Below, piece after piece: positions 16,056-24,956 of a DNA stretch of 64,000 nt. The translations under genes were made by a program, and so were the position numbers. Each line of letters opens with the position of its first letter. The first letter of the stretch is position 1. The stretch spans positions 35,389 to 99,388 of the forward strand of contig JADGEF010000002.1 of assembly GCA_016744515.1 (NCBI GenBank), given 5' to 3'. Source of the stretch: Marinifilaceae bacterium. GTDB taxonomy: Bacteria; Bacteroidota; Bacteroidia; Bacteroidales; Marinifilaceae. Under the pieces are notes generated by a model that did no database searches, had not been told where the DNA came from, and saw only the letters and a list, made by a program, of their open reading frames with translations.

Positions 16056-17471
16056 TTATCTCTTAGGTAGTAATTGTATAAATGTAAAAACCATTGCTGA
16101 AACTGTTATGCCGAAGAAGTTTGCATCTAATCCAAAAGGCAATACCATTTCTGTTAAGATAAGGGTCAAAGTAGTTCCTCCTCCAAAAAACATAGCAAAC
16201 AAAGCTGCTTTTGCTGATGGATTTTTTAAGAACATAAAACCCAAAACAGGAACAAACAATCCGGAAACCATAAAAGCATAAGAATACAACATCAAATCAA
16301 GTACATTTTCCATTTTGGTTGCCAGTAAAATGGCGAGTACTCCAATCACTAAGGTTGCTAATTGCGAATACCGAATACTTTTAGAGTTGTCTTTCGAAAG
16401 TCTTAATATATCTGTTGTAAAATTACCCGATGCCGCCATTAAACAACTATCTGCCGTCGACATGATTGCCGAAAAATAAGATGACATAAGCAGTCCCATT
16501 AAGCCAACAGGGAAAATATGCGTTAAGAGTAATGGCAAGCCAATTTCTGGATCGATAACACTTCCAGGAGCATATCCAATTTCAGTAAACATGCCTTGTT
16601 CAAAGGCAACTCTTCCCAATAAGCCTAAAGTAATTCCCATAAATGCCATGATAGGCCATTCGAACAAGCCAGCTATAAACCAAGCCTTTTTTGCTGTCTT
16701 CTCATCTTTTGAAGCATAGATTCTTTGATACAAGGTCATACCAACAAACCAAATAGGAACAATAGTAATAAGCCAATTAATAAATTGAATGAAACTAATA
16801 TTAAATAGACTTAAAAAGTCATCTGGCAGATAAATTCTGATAGCTTCCCAGCCTCCAACTTTTACGAAGCCCAGTGGAATACCAACGCCTATTAAACCGA
16901 CCATGAGTATAATCCATTGAATGGTATCGGTAAAAATAACCGCCTTAAGACCGCCAAGTACAGTATAGCCTATAACCACAACGCCCATTAATAATACGGC
17001 ATCGACAATAGTAATTGAAGGGAAAGTTGCTGCAGCTAATTTGGCTCCTGCCAATACCTGAGAACTGGTAAATCCAATATATCCAATTAGAGAGATTAGG
17101 CCAGCTAAGATGGCTACTTTTCTATTATAGAAGTGATTAAGAACTTCAGGGAAACTCAAAAAATTGTGTTTCCTTGCCAGAGGATATATCAAAGGAATAA
17201 GAAAAATAGCAGCAATCCATGCTCCGATTATGCCTGTAAACAGCATCCAGCTACCCGAAAGACCAATTAAAAAACCTAAACCACCCAATCCTATAGAAAA
17301 TCCACCACCAACATCTGTGGCAACAACAGATAAGCCTATGTGCAGCGAAGTCATTTCTCTACTTCCCACATAATAGTCGTCCTGCGATTTATTGCGTTTC
17401 ATAAAATAGATGCCAACACCAAGCATACCTAGCATATAGATTACAAATATTGAAATGTCGATAATGTGCAT
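16056..17471 (-). CDS. Sodium:solute symporter (SSS family)
   Basis: 471 residues with about 13 hydrophobic segments. SSS features include the start IDISIFVIYMLGMLGVGIYF, the SREMTSLHIGLSVVATDVGG segment and GLLMSSYFSAIMSTADSCLM (TM8-like Na+ site with conserved Ser/Thr residues). It would import a small solute with Na+. The company of an amidohydrolase and a racemase suggests an amino acid or N-acylated amino acid. First gene of a three-gene operon; a terminator-like hairpin lies just before its start codon (17484-17516). Confidence 0.9.
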   Translation of the reverse strand: MHIIDISIFVIYMLGMLGVGIYFMKRNKSQDDYYVGSREMTSLHIGLSVVATDVGGGFSIGLGGLGFLIGLSGSWMLFTGIIGAWIAAIFLIPLIYPLARKHNFLSFPEVLNHFYNRKVAILAGLISLIGYIGFTSSQVLAGAKLAAATFPSITIVDAVLLMGVVVIGYTVLGGLKAVIFTDTIQWIILMVGLIGVGIPLGFVKVGGWEAIRIYLPDDFLSLFNISFIQFINWLITIVPIWFVGMTLYQRIYASKDEKTAKKAWFIAGLFEWPIMAFMGITLGLLGRVAFEQGMFTEIGYAPGSVIDPEIGLPLLLTHIFPVGLMGLLMSSYFSAIMSTADSCLMAASGNFTTDILRLSKDNSKSIRYSQLATLVIGVLAILLATKMENVLDLMLYSYAFMVSGLFVPVLGFMFLKNPSAKAALFAMFFGGGTTLTLILTEMVLPFGLDANFFGITVSAMVFTFIQLLPKR

Positions 17472-17483
17472 ATTTACTTTTTT

Positions 17484-17516
17484 GTAAAAAAAATAGATTT
17501 CGCAGCCTACGAAATC
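17484..17516 (-). terminator. Terminator-like hairpin directly upstream of the symporter start
   Basis: On the minus strand the inverted repeat GATTTCG-N7-CGAAATC (plus-strand 17496-17516) is followed by TATTTTTTTTAC and then, within about 13 nt, the ATG at 17471. No intact gene ends upstream on this strand, so it is a candidate leader attenuator; it may equally be an operator. Confidence 0.45.
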
Positions 17517-17728
17517 ATTTCTCTGAAATGTATATTCTTTTATTAAGCAGCAATTAAGATTCTCAATATGGGGACGTGGCTAATATTGAAAACTAATCTA
17601 CAAAAACCTCAGCTAGCCGAAATTTTTGTATTGTTTATAAATTTATCCTTTTATCTAAGCAAAGCAAAAGCGTCAGCGAATTTATTTAAAAGTAAAACTT
17701 CCGAATTCTGCCTACCAACTCATACCCT

Positions 17729-17872
17729 TTATTTATTTGTAGCACCTGTATAATAGTGGGTAGTATTCCCACATTTAGCGCACGTTACTTCTTCTTTCCC
17801 TCTAAATTTCTTAAATACAATTCTTCAGCTTTGTTCGTCTGGATAATGGGAAGTGAATTCAATCAGTTTCAT
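17729..17872 (-). pseudogene. N-terminal fossil of an IS1595-family transposase
   Basis: Read on the minus strand from ATG 17870-17872: MKLIEFTSHYPDEQS, an in-frame TGA, then RIVFKKFRGKEEVTCAKCG and NTTHYY, ending at TAA 17729-17731. The pattern (MxxIEFTxxFPDExxCxxxFxxxR.....CxxCG...HYW) is the N-terminal zinc-ribbon region of IS1595 transposases. The first stop replaces the usual Cys (TGC to TGA). The catalytic DDE domain is absent, so only a dead fragment remains. The surrounding gap 17517-18168 shows no other gene; an ORF of 61 codons on the plus strand at 17568 has no coding character. Confidence 0.75.
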
Positions 17873-18168
17873 ATCTATTGGATTTTAAACCATGAACATA
17901 CAAAATTAATCAGGGAAACTTGTGGGCAAGCATAAAATAAAACATGTCAGAGTACGAAGTTCCTGACAGAGTTGATTCCAAAAAGCCAAATCCAACAAAA
18001 CATTTATCAAAGATTTCAAACTCTGACCAGTCAATCCATTCTGGATTAAAAACAACAACTTAAATAAGCTTAAATACTGTTAAAACAATTCATTCATATT
18101 GTTTATCATTTACAAACTAACTACTTTAGAGAAGTGTAAAGATTAATAATCTGACCTCCAACTAAAAT

Positions 18169-18999
18169 ATGCTTCGTATTCTACTGATTCTTTTAATTTT
18201 GTTCTTCGTTTATAATTCATCAGAAGCAACAAGCATAGAGACTGATTCTATCGTAAGGGTATCAGGGCAAATTGTAACTCAAAGCTCAACCCCAATTCCT
18301 TTAGCACACCTTATTATTAAAGGTAAGCAAAGTGGACAGGTTTGTGATAGTCTGGGTATTTTCCATTTACAAGTCAAGCAATCAGACACTCTCATTATTT
18401 CAGCCTTGGGATTTAAAACTCAGGAATGGACAATTCCATTCATTTTTGATACCACTCTCCCCTTATTCTACCCAATAACTCTAGAAAAAACCGCCTATTT
18501 AATTAATGAAGTTAATGTGTTTGCCTTTGGTACTTGGGATGATTTTAAGACTGCCTTTCTAAAGTTAGAAATTAAAGACAATTACGTGATCAATACGCAG
18601 ATCACAAAAGAACTGGCACCATTTCAAACAAAAAAACCTAATATAGTACCACCACAATATCGAGCACTTATCGAAAAACCACATTTTATCAAGCACTTTA
18701 AAATCCTACCTGCTTATTTGTACACAAAACTCAGCAAAAATGAAAAAAGGAAGCGCAAGGTGGCTAAAATGATTCGTAACGAATGGAGAATCAGAAAATA
18801 CACCAAATACTACACAAGTGATATCGTTTCTGCCCATACAGGATTAAAAGGTGAGGCTTTAGAAGATTTTATGACTTATTGTGGTCCAAAACTAGAAATT
18901 ACTAAGATGACAAGTCGCTACTATATATTGGAACAAATCGTTAATAATTACAGAGAATATCTCAATCTGAAAAAAGATAATCAAACCCCTAAGTTATAG
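18169..18999 (+). CDS. Carboxypeptidase-like regulatory domain-containing exported protein
   Basis: 276 residues. Signal peptide (LRILLILLILFFVYNSSEA), then a CarboxypepD_reg-like beta-sandwich (VRVSGQIVTQSSTPIPLAHL, DSLGIFHLQVKQSDTLIISA). The remaining ~170 residues are polar and basic and contain no motif I recognise. Such small periplasmic or outer-membrane-linked proteins are common in Bacteroidota. The role is unknown and the gene is monocistronic. Confidence 0.75.
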   Translation: MLRILLILLILFFVYNSSEATSIETDSIVRVSGQIVTQSSTPIPLAHLIIKGKQSGQVCDSLGIFHLQVKQSDTLIISALGFKTQEWTIPFIFDTTLPLFYPITLEKTAYLINEVNVFAFGTWDDFKTAFLKLEIKDNYVINTQITKELAPFQTKKPNIVPPQYRALIEKPHFIKHFKILPAYLYTKLSKNEKRKRKVAKMIRNEWRIRKYTKYYTSDIVSAHTGLKGEALEDFMTYCGPKLEITKMTSRYYILEQIVNNYREYLNLKKDNQTPKL

Positions 19000-19153
19000 G
19001 CGATAAAAGAAATGGTTAATTATCTTCCGTATTAAGAAAACGCATTCAAATCTCTCCTAAGCATCGTATTATCTCATCAAGGCATCTGCACATTAATAAT
19101 TAAAGCTTAACAAAAATTAACGGCAAAGCATTTCCATAAATAGTCCAAAAAAT

Positions 19154-19228
19154 TATCTTTGTAGGACATAAAAAATAATAGACATTATTAATTGCCATAA
19201 AAAGCAATTCAAACATTGCTTTTTTTTG
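19154..19228 (+). ncRNA. Candidate short transcript (TAnnTTTG box plus terminator)
   Basis: TATCTTTG at 19154-19161 matches the -7 consensus. About 35 bp downstream a 10-bp stem (19199-19208 with 19215-19224) runs into a T tract ending at 19227. This could give a ~60-nt RNA, or the hairpin could simply terminate the gene ending at 18999. No -33 box was found. The rest of the gap 19000-19363 shows no gene. Confidence 0.25.
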
Positions 19229-19363
19229 AGTGGAAAACCTTTGAATTTTGAAACAAAACGGTTTTATCCCATTGTCTTCTGCACCTTGCAGTTCTCAAAA
19301 CAGATGAAATACCACAGTTAGAATAAGTAAACGTTTAATAACAAAAGCAAAATATACTTTTTT

Positions 19364-20359
19364 ATGATGCAGACAGTTGATATCAAAGAGCTAAACGAAC
19401 GTATCCAACAGGAAAGTTCCTTCGTGGATATGGTTTCTATGGAAATGAATAAGGTAATTGTTGGACAAAAGCACTTGGTTGAAAGCCTATTAGTTGGCTT
19501 ACTATCCAATGGACACATCCTTCTTGAAGGGGTTCCTGGATTGGCAAAAACCCTTGCTATCAACACCCTTGCAACTACCATAGATGCAAATTTTAGTCGT
19601 ATTCAGTTTACCCCAGACCTTTTACCTGCCGACCTTATCGGAACAATGATCTATTCTCAGAAGAAAGAAGAATTTGTTGTGAAAAAGGGACCCATCTTCG
19701 CCAACTTTATTCTTGCCGATGAAATTAACCGTGCTCCTGCAAAAGTTCAGGCTGCTCTTTTGGAGTCTATGCAAGAGCGTCAGGTAACTATTGGCGATCA
19801 TACTTATAAGTTAGAAGAGCCTTTCCTAGTAATGGCTACTCAAAACCCGATTGAACAAGAAGGAACTTACCCTCTACCAGAGGCGCAAGTTGACCGTTTT
19901 ATGCTTAAGGTGGTAATCAATTATCCTAAAAAAGATGAAGAGCAATTAATTATGCGTCAGAATCTTTTGAAGGCTTTCCCAGTTGCAAATCAAATTCTTA
20001 AACCAGAAGATATTCTTAAGGCACGTTCGGTGGTTAAGGATGTATATATGGATGAGAAAATTGAAAAATATATTGTTGATATTGTTTTCGCGACTCGTTT
20101 CCCAGCTGATTATGGTCTAGAGAAATTCAAAGAGATGATTGCCTTTGGTGGTTCTCCTCGTGCGAGTATTTCATTGGCATCGGCAGCTAAAGCATTTGCT
20201 TTTATCAAGCGTCGTGGTTACGTTATTCCTGAGGATATTCGTGCTGTTTGTCACGATGTATTGCGTCACCGTATTGGTTTAACTTACGAGGCTGAGGCAA
20301 ACAATATCACAAGTGAGCATATCATTTCTGAGATTTTGAATACTGTTGAAGTACCGTAG
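19364..20359 (+). CDS. MoxR-family AAA+ ATPase, first gene of the Bat operon
   Basis: 331 residues. Walker A GVPGLAKT (near residue 55), Walker B region ILADEINRAPAKVQAALLES, then MQERQVTIG, and sensor region MATQNPIEQEGTYPLPEAQ are the full MoxR signature. These ATPases act as chaperones that assemble or activate VWA-domain protein complexes. It heads an eight-gene run (MoxR, DUF58, DUF4381-like, BatA, BatB, BatC, BatD, BatE), the standard Bacteroidota aerotolerance operon. The start MMQTVDIKE is followed by a MoxR-type helix; the second Met is equally possible. Confidence 0.93.
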   Translation: MMQTVDIKELNERIQQESSFVDMVSMEMNKVIVGQKHLVESLLVGLLSNGHILLEGVPGLAKTLAINTLATTIDANFSRIQFTPDLLPADLIGTMIYSQKKEEFVVKKGPIFANFILADEINRAPAKVQAALLESMQERQVTIGDHTYKLEEPFLVMATQNPIEQEGTYPLPEAQVDRFMLKVVINYPKKDEEQLIMRQNLLKAFPVANQILKPEDILKARSVVKDVYMDEKIEKYIVDIVFATRFPADYGLEKFKEMIAFGGSPRASISLASAAKAFAFIKRRGYVIPEDIRAVCHDVLRHRIGLTYEAEANNITSEHIISEILNTVEVP

Positions 20360-20462
20360 TAATTACGAATGAGGAATTAAGAATTACGATTGAAATTCTT
20401 TACGTAGTTCTTAAATTTAACGACTTAATTATTAATTCGTAATTATCAATTCGTAATTAACT

Positions 20463-21332
20463 ATGGAGACTAGTGAATTATTAAAAAAAGTTCGAAAAAT
20501 CGAGATCAAAACCAAAGGTTTGTCTCGAAACATATTTGCTGGAGAATACCACTCAGCATTTAAAGGACGAGGTATGACCTTTAGCGAGGTTCGCGAATAC
20601 CAGTACGGCGACGACATTCGTAATATCGACTGGAATGTAACAGCTCGTTACAACACTCCTTTCGTTAAGCTTTTCGAAGAAGAGCGTGAAATGACCGTGA
20701 TGCTGATGATTGATGTGAGTGGTTCTCGTGAGTTTGGATCTATGTCGAAGCTCAAGAAAAATCAGATTACTGAGATTGCAGCTGTTTTAGCTTTTTCGGC
20801 TATTCAGAACAACGATAAAATTGGTGTTCTTTTCTTTTCAGATACCATTGAGAAATTTATTCCACCGAAAAAAGGAAAATCTCATATTCTAAGAATCATC
20901 CGAGAGCTAATCGATTTTAAACCCGAACATCGCAAAACGGATATCAATAACGCTCTTCGTTACCTAACTAAGGCAATCAAAAAGCGTTGTACCACTTTCG
21001 TGATATCCGATTTTATAGATGATAACGACTTTGAAAAATCCTTGAGTATTGCCAACAACAAACACGATGTGGTCGCTCTTAAGATTTACGATAAGCGTGA
21101 AGAAGAATTACCTTCGATCGGACTTATTAGAATGCTCGATGCGGAGACACGTCAATACCAATGGGTAGATACCTCAAGTTCGAAGGTAAGAAACGCTCAT
21201 GCAAAATGGTGGATAAAGAATCAATCGAAAGTTGAAGAAACTTTCAAACGTTCGGGTGTTGATGTTGCAAATATCAGGACTGATCAAGACTATGTGCGAT
21301 CGTTGATTGCCCTATTTAAACGAAGAGCCTAA
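20463..21332 (+). CDS. DUF58 domain-containing protein of the Bat operon
   Basis: 289 residues. The DUF58 core is seen in FSEVREYQYGDDIRNIDWN, then TARYNTPFVKLFEEE, followed by a VWA-like fold with a MIDAS motif DVSGS near residue 85. DUF58 proteins pair with MoxR ATPases. Cytoplasmic, no membrane segment. The 103-bp gap before it is made of short AATTACGAATTA-type words. Confidence 0.92.
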   Translation: METSELLKKVRKIEIKTKGLSRNIFAGEYHSAFKGRGMTFSEVREYQYGDDIRNIDWNVTARYNTPFVKLFEEEREMTVMLMIDVSGSREFGSMSKLKKNQITEIAAVLAFSAIQNNDKIGVLFFSDTIEKFIPPKKGKSHILRIIRELIDFKPEHRKTDINNALRYLTKAIKKRCTTFVISDFIDDNDFEKSLSIANNKHDVVALKIYDKREEELPSIGLIRMLDAETRQYQWVDTSSSKVRNAHAKWWIKNQSKVEETFKRSGVDVANIRTDQDYVRSLIALFKRRA

Positions 21333-21436
21333 TTAAATTGATAATTTAAGATTTTAGATTTGTGATTTATTCATAATTAATCATTCATAAATCTTAACTC
21401 ATAATTCAAAATAATTGAGGGTTTTAAAGAAATAAG

Positions 21437-22465
21437 ATGATAGGATTACAAAAAATAAAAAAACAATTTCAGATAAGCTTATTACTTCTGAGTTTTACCT
21501 TGCTATTAAATCCTGCAATGGCTCAAAATAATGATGATGGCTTAACTGTGAATGTGGCTTTAGATACGAATGTTATAGCCATAGGCGATCAGATTAATTT
21601 GAAATTATCTATCGATCAACCTAAAGATGTTACCGTAATCTTTCCTGTTTTCACAGATAGTATTACCAAAAACATTGAGATTATTCGTCAATGGCCTATA
21701 GATACAACAAAGAATAAGGATGGTAGTTTTAAGGTAAATAAGCGATACTTAATTACGTCTTTTGATGGTGGTGTTCACAAAATCCCTCCTTTTGTATTTA
21801 AGTTAAATGGTGCAAACATCAATAACATTATTCGTACTGATACGCTACAATTGGGAGTTCGCAGCTTCGAGATTGATACGACGAAAGCCAATTTCGATAT
21901 TTCCATGCCAATTCATACACCAGTTTCATTTGCTGAGATTGCACCATGGGCTGGAGGTGGCTTATTGCTTATTGTTATTCTTTTTGCTGCTTATTACTTC
22001 TATCGCAGATACAAGCGAAACCAACCTTTCTTTAAAGCTGAAGTTCCTGCCGAGCCTGCGCATGTTATTGCGCTTAGAAAGCTAGAGGAAATTGATGAGC
22101 AAAAGCTTTGGCAAACGGGTAAAATCAAGCAATATCATTCTGACTTGACTGATGCTGTTAGAAACTATCTTGACGAACGTTTTGATTTGGCAACTATTGA
22201 ATCAACTACTGATGAAACGATGGATGCTATTTCAGAAGATATCATGCATAAGGATCTTATTGCTGACTTGAAAGCTATTTTGGAAAGAGCTGACTTGGCT
22301 AAGTTTGCTAAATTCCAACCTCTTCCGGATGAAAACCAGTTGAGCTTGAAATATGCATACCGTATTGTCGAAAAAACTATCATTAAAGAAGTAGTTGTAG
22401 AAGAGCCTGAAGAGGAATCTGAACCAGCTCAATTATCAAAAGAAGAAGAGAACAAATTAGTCTAA
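21437..22465 (+). CDS. Bat operon membrane protein (DUF4381-like)
   Basis: 342 residues. Signal peptide (QISLLLLSFTLLLNPAMAQ), an extracytoplasmic beta-rich domain with BatD-like character (VNVALDTNVIAIGDQINLKL), one transmembrane helix near residue 175-195 (GGGLLLIVILFAAYYFYRRY) and a helical cytoplasmic tail rich in Glu. Its position between DUF58 and BatA is where a DUF4381-like gene is found in Bacteroidota Bat operons. No catalytic motif was seen. Confidence 0.75.
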   Translation: MIGLQKIKKQFQISLLLLSFTLLLNPAMAQNNDDGLTVNVALDTNVIAIGDQINLKLSIDQPKDVTVIFPVFTDSITKNIEIIRQWPIDTTKNKDGSFKVNKRYLITSFDGGVHKIPPFVFKLNGANINNIIRTDTLQLGVRSFEIDTTKANFDISMPIHTPVSFAEIAPWAGGGLLLIVILFAAYYFYRRYKRNQPFFKAEVPAEPAHVIALRKLEEIDEQKLWQTGKIKQYHSDLTDAVRNYLDERFDLATIESTTDETMDAISEDIMHKDLIADLKAILERADLAKFAKFQPLPDENQLSLKYAYRIVEKTIIKEVVVEEPEEESEPAQLSKEEENKLV

Positions 22466-22626
22466 TAAACAAATGGTTATTGGTTGTTGGTTGTTGGTTA
22501 TCAATTTTAACTTTTTTGACTTTAAGCTTTATACTTATAATACGTTATACTTTTTTACTTGTTCACTTTAACCTTTATACTTATAATACTTTAACCTTTA
22601 CACTTATAATACTTGGCACTTAAAAT

Positions 22627-23619
22627 ATGAATAATCTAGATTTCGCAAATCCTGAATACCTATACTTATTACTGCTAGTTGTTCCTGTTATTGCATGGTA
22701 CATTTGGCGCGATAAGAAGGCTCATGCCAGCATACAAGTCTCTACTTTAAAGAGCTTGAAAAAGGCACCCAAAACTTACAAATATTATTTCCGTCACTCT
22801 CTAATTCTATTTAGAGTTTTAGCCATTGCTTTTTTGGTGATTGCTTTGGCACGACCTCAATCAAGTAACGATTGGAAGAATGTGAGTTCAGAAGGAATCG
22901 ACATTGTGATGTCCTTAGATATCTCAAGTAGTATGCTAGCTCAAGATTTTGAACCTAACCGTTTGGAAGCAGCTAAAGATGTTGCTACACAATTCATTAC
23001 AGGTCGTCAGCAAGATAAAATTGGTTTAGTTATTTTTAGTGGTGAGAGTTTTACTCAATGTCCACTTACGACTGACCATGCTGTTCTAATCAACCTATTC
23101 AGCGATATCAAATCAGGAATGATTGAAGATGGTACGGCTATTGGTTTAGGATTGGCAAATGCTGTAAATCGCTTGAAAGATAGTGAAGCAAAATCTAGAG
23201 TTATCATTCTTCTTACTGATGGGGTTAACAATCAAGGTGTGATTGCTCCTATTACAGCTGCAGAACTAGCTAAGACCTACGGCATTCGTGTTTATACTGT
23301 TGGTATTGGAACACAAGGCACAGCGCCTTACCCTTTCCAAACGCCATTTGGTGTGCAAATGCAGAATATGCCAGTTGAAATTGATGAAGCAACTTTAACA
23401 GATATAGCTGAACTTACAGGCGGTAAATATTTTAGAGCTACCGATAATAATAAGCTGAAAGCTATCTATGAAGAAATTGATCAGATGGAAAAACGAAAGA
23501 TAGAAGTAAAACAGTTTAGTACAAAGAGCGAAGCTTACAGATGCTATGCTCTCTTGGCTGCACTTTTCCTTTTACTTGAAATTGCTTTCCGAAACAGTAT
23601 TCTTAGAAACATCCCTTAA
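22627..23619 (+). CDS. batA: BatA, VWA-domain membrane protein
   Basis: 330 residues. Two N-terminal hydrophobic helices (LYLLLLVVPVIAWYIW; ILFRVLAIAFLVIALARPQ), a von Willebrand A domain with MIDAS residues DISSS near residue 98 (VMSLDISSSMLAQDFEPNRL) and the second MIDAS Asp/Thr region TDGVNNQG, and a C-terminal helix (CYALLAALFLLLEIAF). The VWA domain sits in the periplasm or on the membrane surface and probably binds a partner of the Bat complex. Paralogue of the next gene. Confidence 0.92.
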   Translation: MNNLDFANPEYLYLLLLVVPVIAWYIWRDKKAHASIQVSTLKSLKKAPKTYKYYFRHSLILFRVLAIAFLVIALARPQSSNDWKNVSSEGIDIVMSLDISSSMLAQDFEPNRLEAAKDVATQFITGRQQDKIGLVIFSGESFTQCPLTTDHAVLINLFSDIKSGMIEDGTAIGLGLANAVNRLKDSEAKSRVIILLTDGVNNQGVIAPITAAELAKTYGIRVYTVGIGTQGTAPYPFQTPFGVQMQNMPVEIDEATLTDIAELTGGKYFRATDNNKLKAIYEEIDQMEKRKIEVKQFSTKSEAYRCYALLAALFLLLEIAFRNSILRNIP

Positions 23620-23755
23620 AATAAGCTTGTTAGATTTGAGATCCAAATTACTAACAGCAGAAAATAATATAACATCTATAAAATTAACAATACGTGATTA
23701 CTGAAAAGAAGAAACATTCTAATATCTCTGTACTCACATCTAATATCTTTTTCGA

Positions 23756-24787
23756 ATGAACCAGTTTCGTTTTGAACATCCAGAATATCTCTACTTATTC
23801 TTCATTATTCCTGCTCTTGTAGTCTTATATTACATTAGCTATAGAATGAAGAAAAAAGCTCTACGTGAATATGGCGATATGTCTATTATTTCGCAATTGA
23901 TGCCTTTCGCATCATTCACAAGACCTATCTATAAATTCTCATTAATGCTTTTGGCTTTTTGTTTTCTTATAATTGCCATAGCAGGTCCGCAGTTTGGCTC
24001 TAAAATGAGAAAGATAAAACGTAAAGGTGTTGAGATCGTGATTGCACTCGATGTATCAAACTCAATGTTGGCACAAGATATTAAGCCAAATCGGTTGGAA
24101 CGTGCAAAACGTGCCATCTCTAAAATGGTTGATAACTTGAATAACGACAAGATTGGTTTAATTGTATTTGCCGGTGAAGCTTATACACAACTACCTATTA
24201 CGACAGATTATTCATCTGCAAAGCTATTCCTATCTACTATTAGTACAGATATTGTTCCAGTACAAGGAACAGCAATTGGGGCTGCTATCAATCTAGCAAG
24301 CAAAAGTTTTACGCCTGATAGCGAGGCAAGCAAAGCCATTATAGTTATTACCGATGGTGAAAATCACGAAGACGATGCTAAGGAAGCTGCTCAAGCTGCA
24401 TTGGAGCAAGGCATTCTTGTACATACTATTGCAATGGGATTGCCTAAGGGTGCTCCAATTCCGATTAAAGGCAAACCTGGTCAGTTTAGACAAGATGAAG
24501 AAGGTAATGTTATCATTTCTAAACTAGATGAGAAAATGCTAGCTGAAATTGCAGAAGCTGGTGGAGGAAATATGATTAAAGCCAATAACACTACAACTGG
24601 CTTAAAGGCATTATTCAAAGAAATTAATAAGATGGATAAAACCGAATTAGAACAAAGAATCTATTCGGATTACGATGAGAAATTTCAATATTTCATTGCC
24701 TTTGTCCTACTACTTATCTTGATCGAATATTTAATTCTTGACAGAAAAAACCGTCATTTAAAGGATATTCATTTATTCAGTAAGTAA
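23756..24787 (+). CDS. batB: BatB, VWA-domain membrane protein
   Basis: 343 residues with the same build as BatA: two N-terminal membrane helices, MIDAS DVSNS (VIALDVSNSMLAQDIKPNRL), TDGENHEDDA, and a C-terminal membrane helix (FQYFIAFVLLLILIEYLIL). It forms a diverged pair with BatA, as in the well-known Bacteroides aerotolerance operons. Confidence 0.92.
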   Translation: MNQFRFEHPEYLYLFFIIPALVVLYYISYRMKKKALREYGDMSIISQLMPFASFTRPIYKFSLMLLAFCFLIIAIAGPQFGSKMRKIKRKGVEIVIALDVSNSMLAQDIKPNRLERAKRAISKMVDNLNNDKIGLIVFAGEAYTQLPITTDYSSAKLFLSTISTDIVPVQGTAIGAAINLASKSFTPDSEASKAIIVITDGENHEDDAKEAAQAALEQGILVHTIAMGLPKGAPIPIKGKPGQFRQDEEGNVIISKLDEKMLAEIAEAGGGNMIKANNTTTGLKALFKEINKMDKTELEQRIYSDYDEKFQYFIAFVLLLILIEYLILDRKNRHLKDIHLFSK

Positions 24788-24956
24788 AAGATTAACAATA
24801 GATCGTGAGATATGAGAATCAAGATATGAGATTGATTTACAAACGACATATAGTCAGAATATGGACTACAACTCAGCGAGTTTAAAATCAACTCGTTATC
24901 AGATATTTGTAAAAACTTACCGAACCGTTAAAATTAAGATTAGGATTGATAAAAAA

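Noticed and set aside
17568..17753. 61-codon plus-strand ORF
   Set aside because: No family likeness, no start signal, and it overlaps the IS1595 fossil on the other strand.
19328..19337. TAAACGTTTA palindrome upstream of moxR as a partner of the asnA palindrome
   Set aside because: Only the short core AAACGTTT is shared, which is expected by chance in AT-rich DNA.
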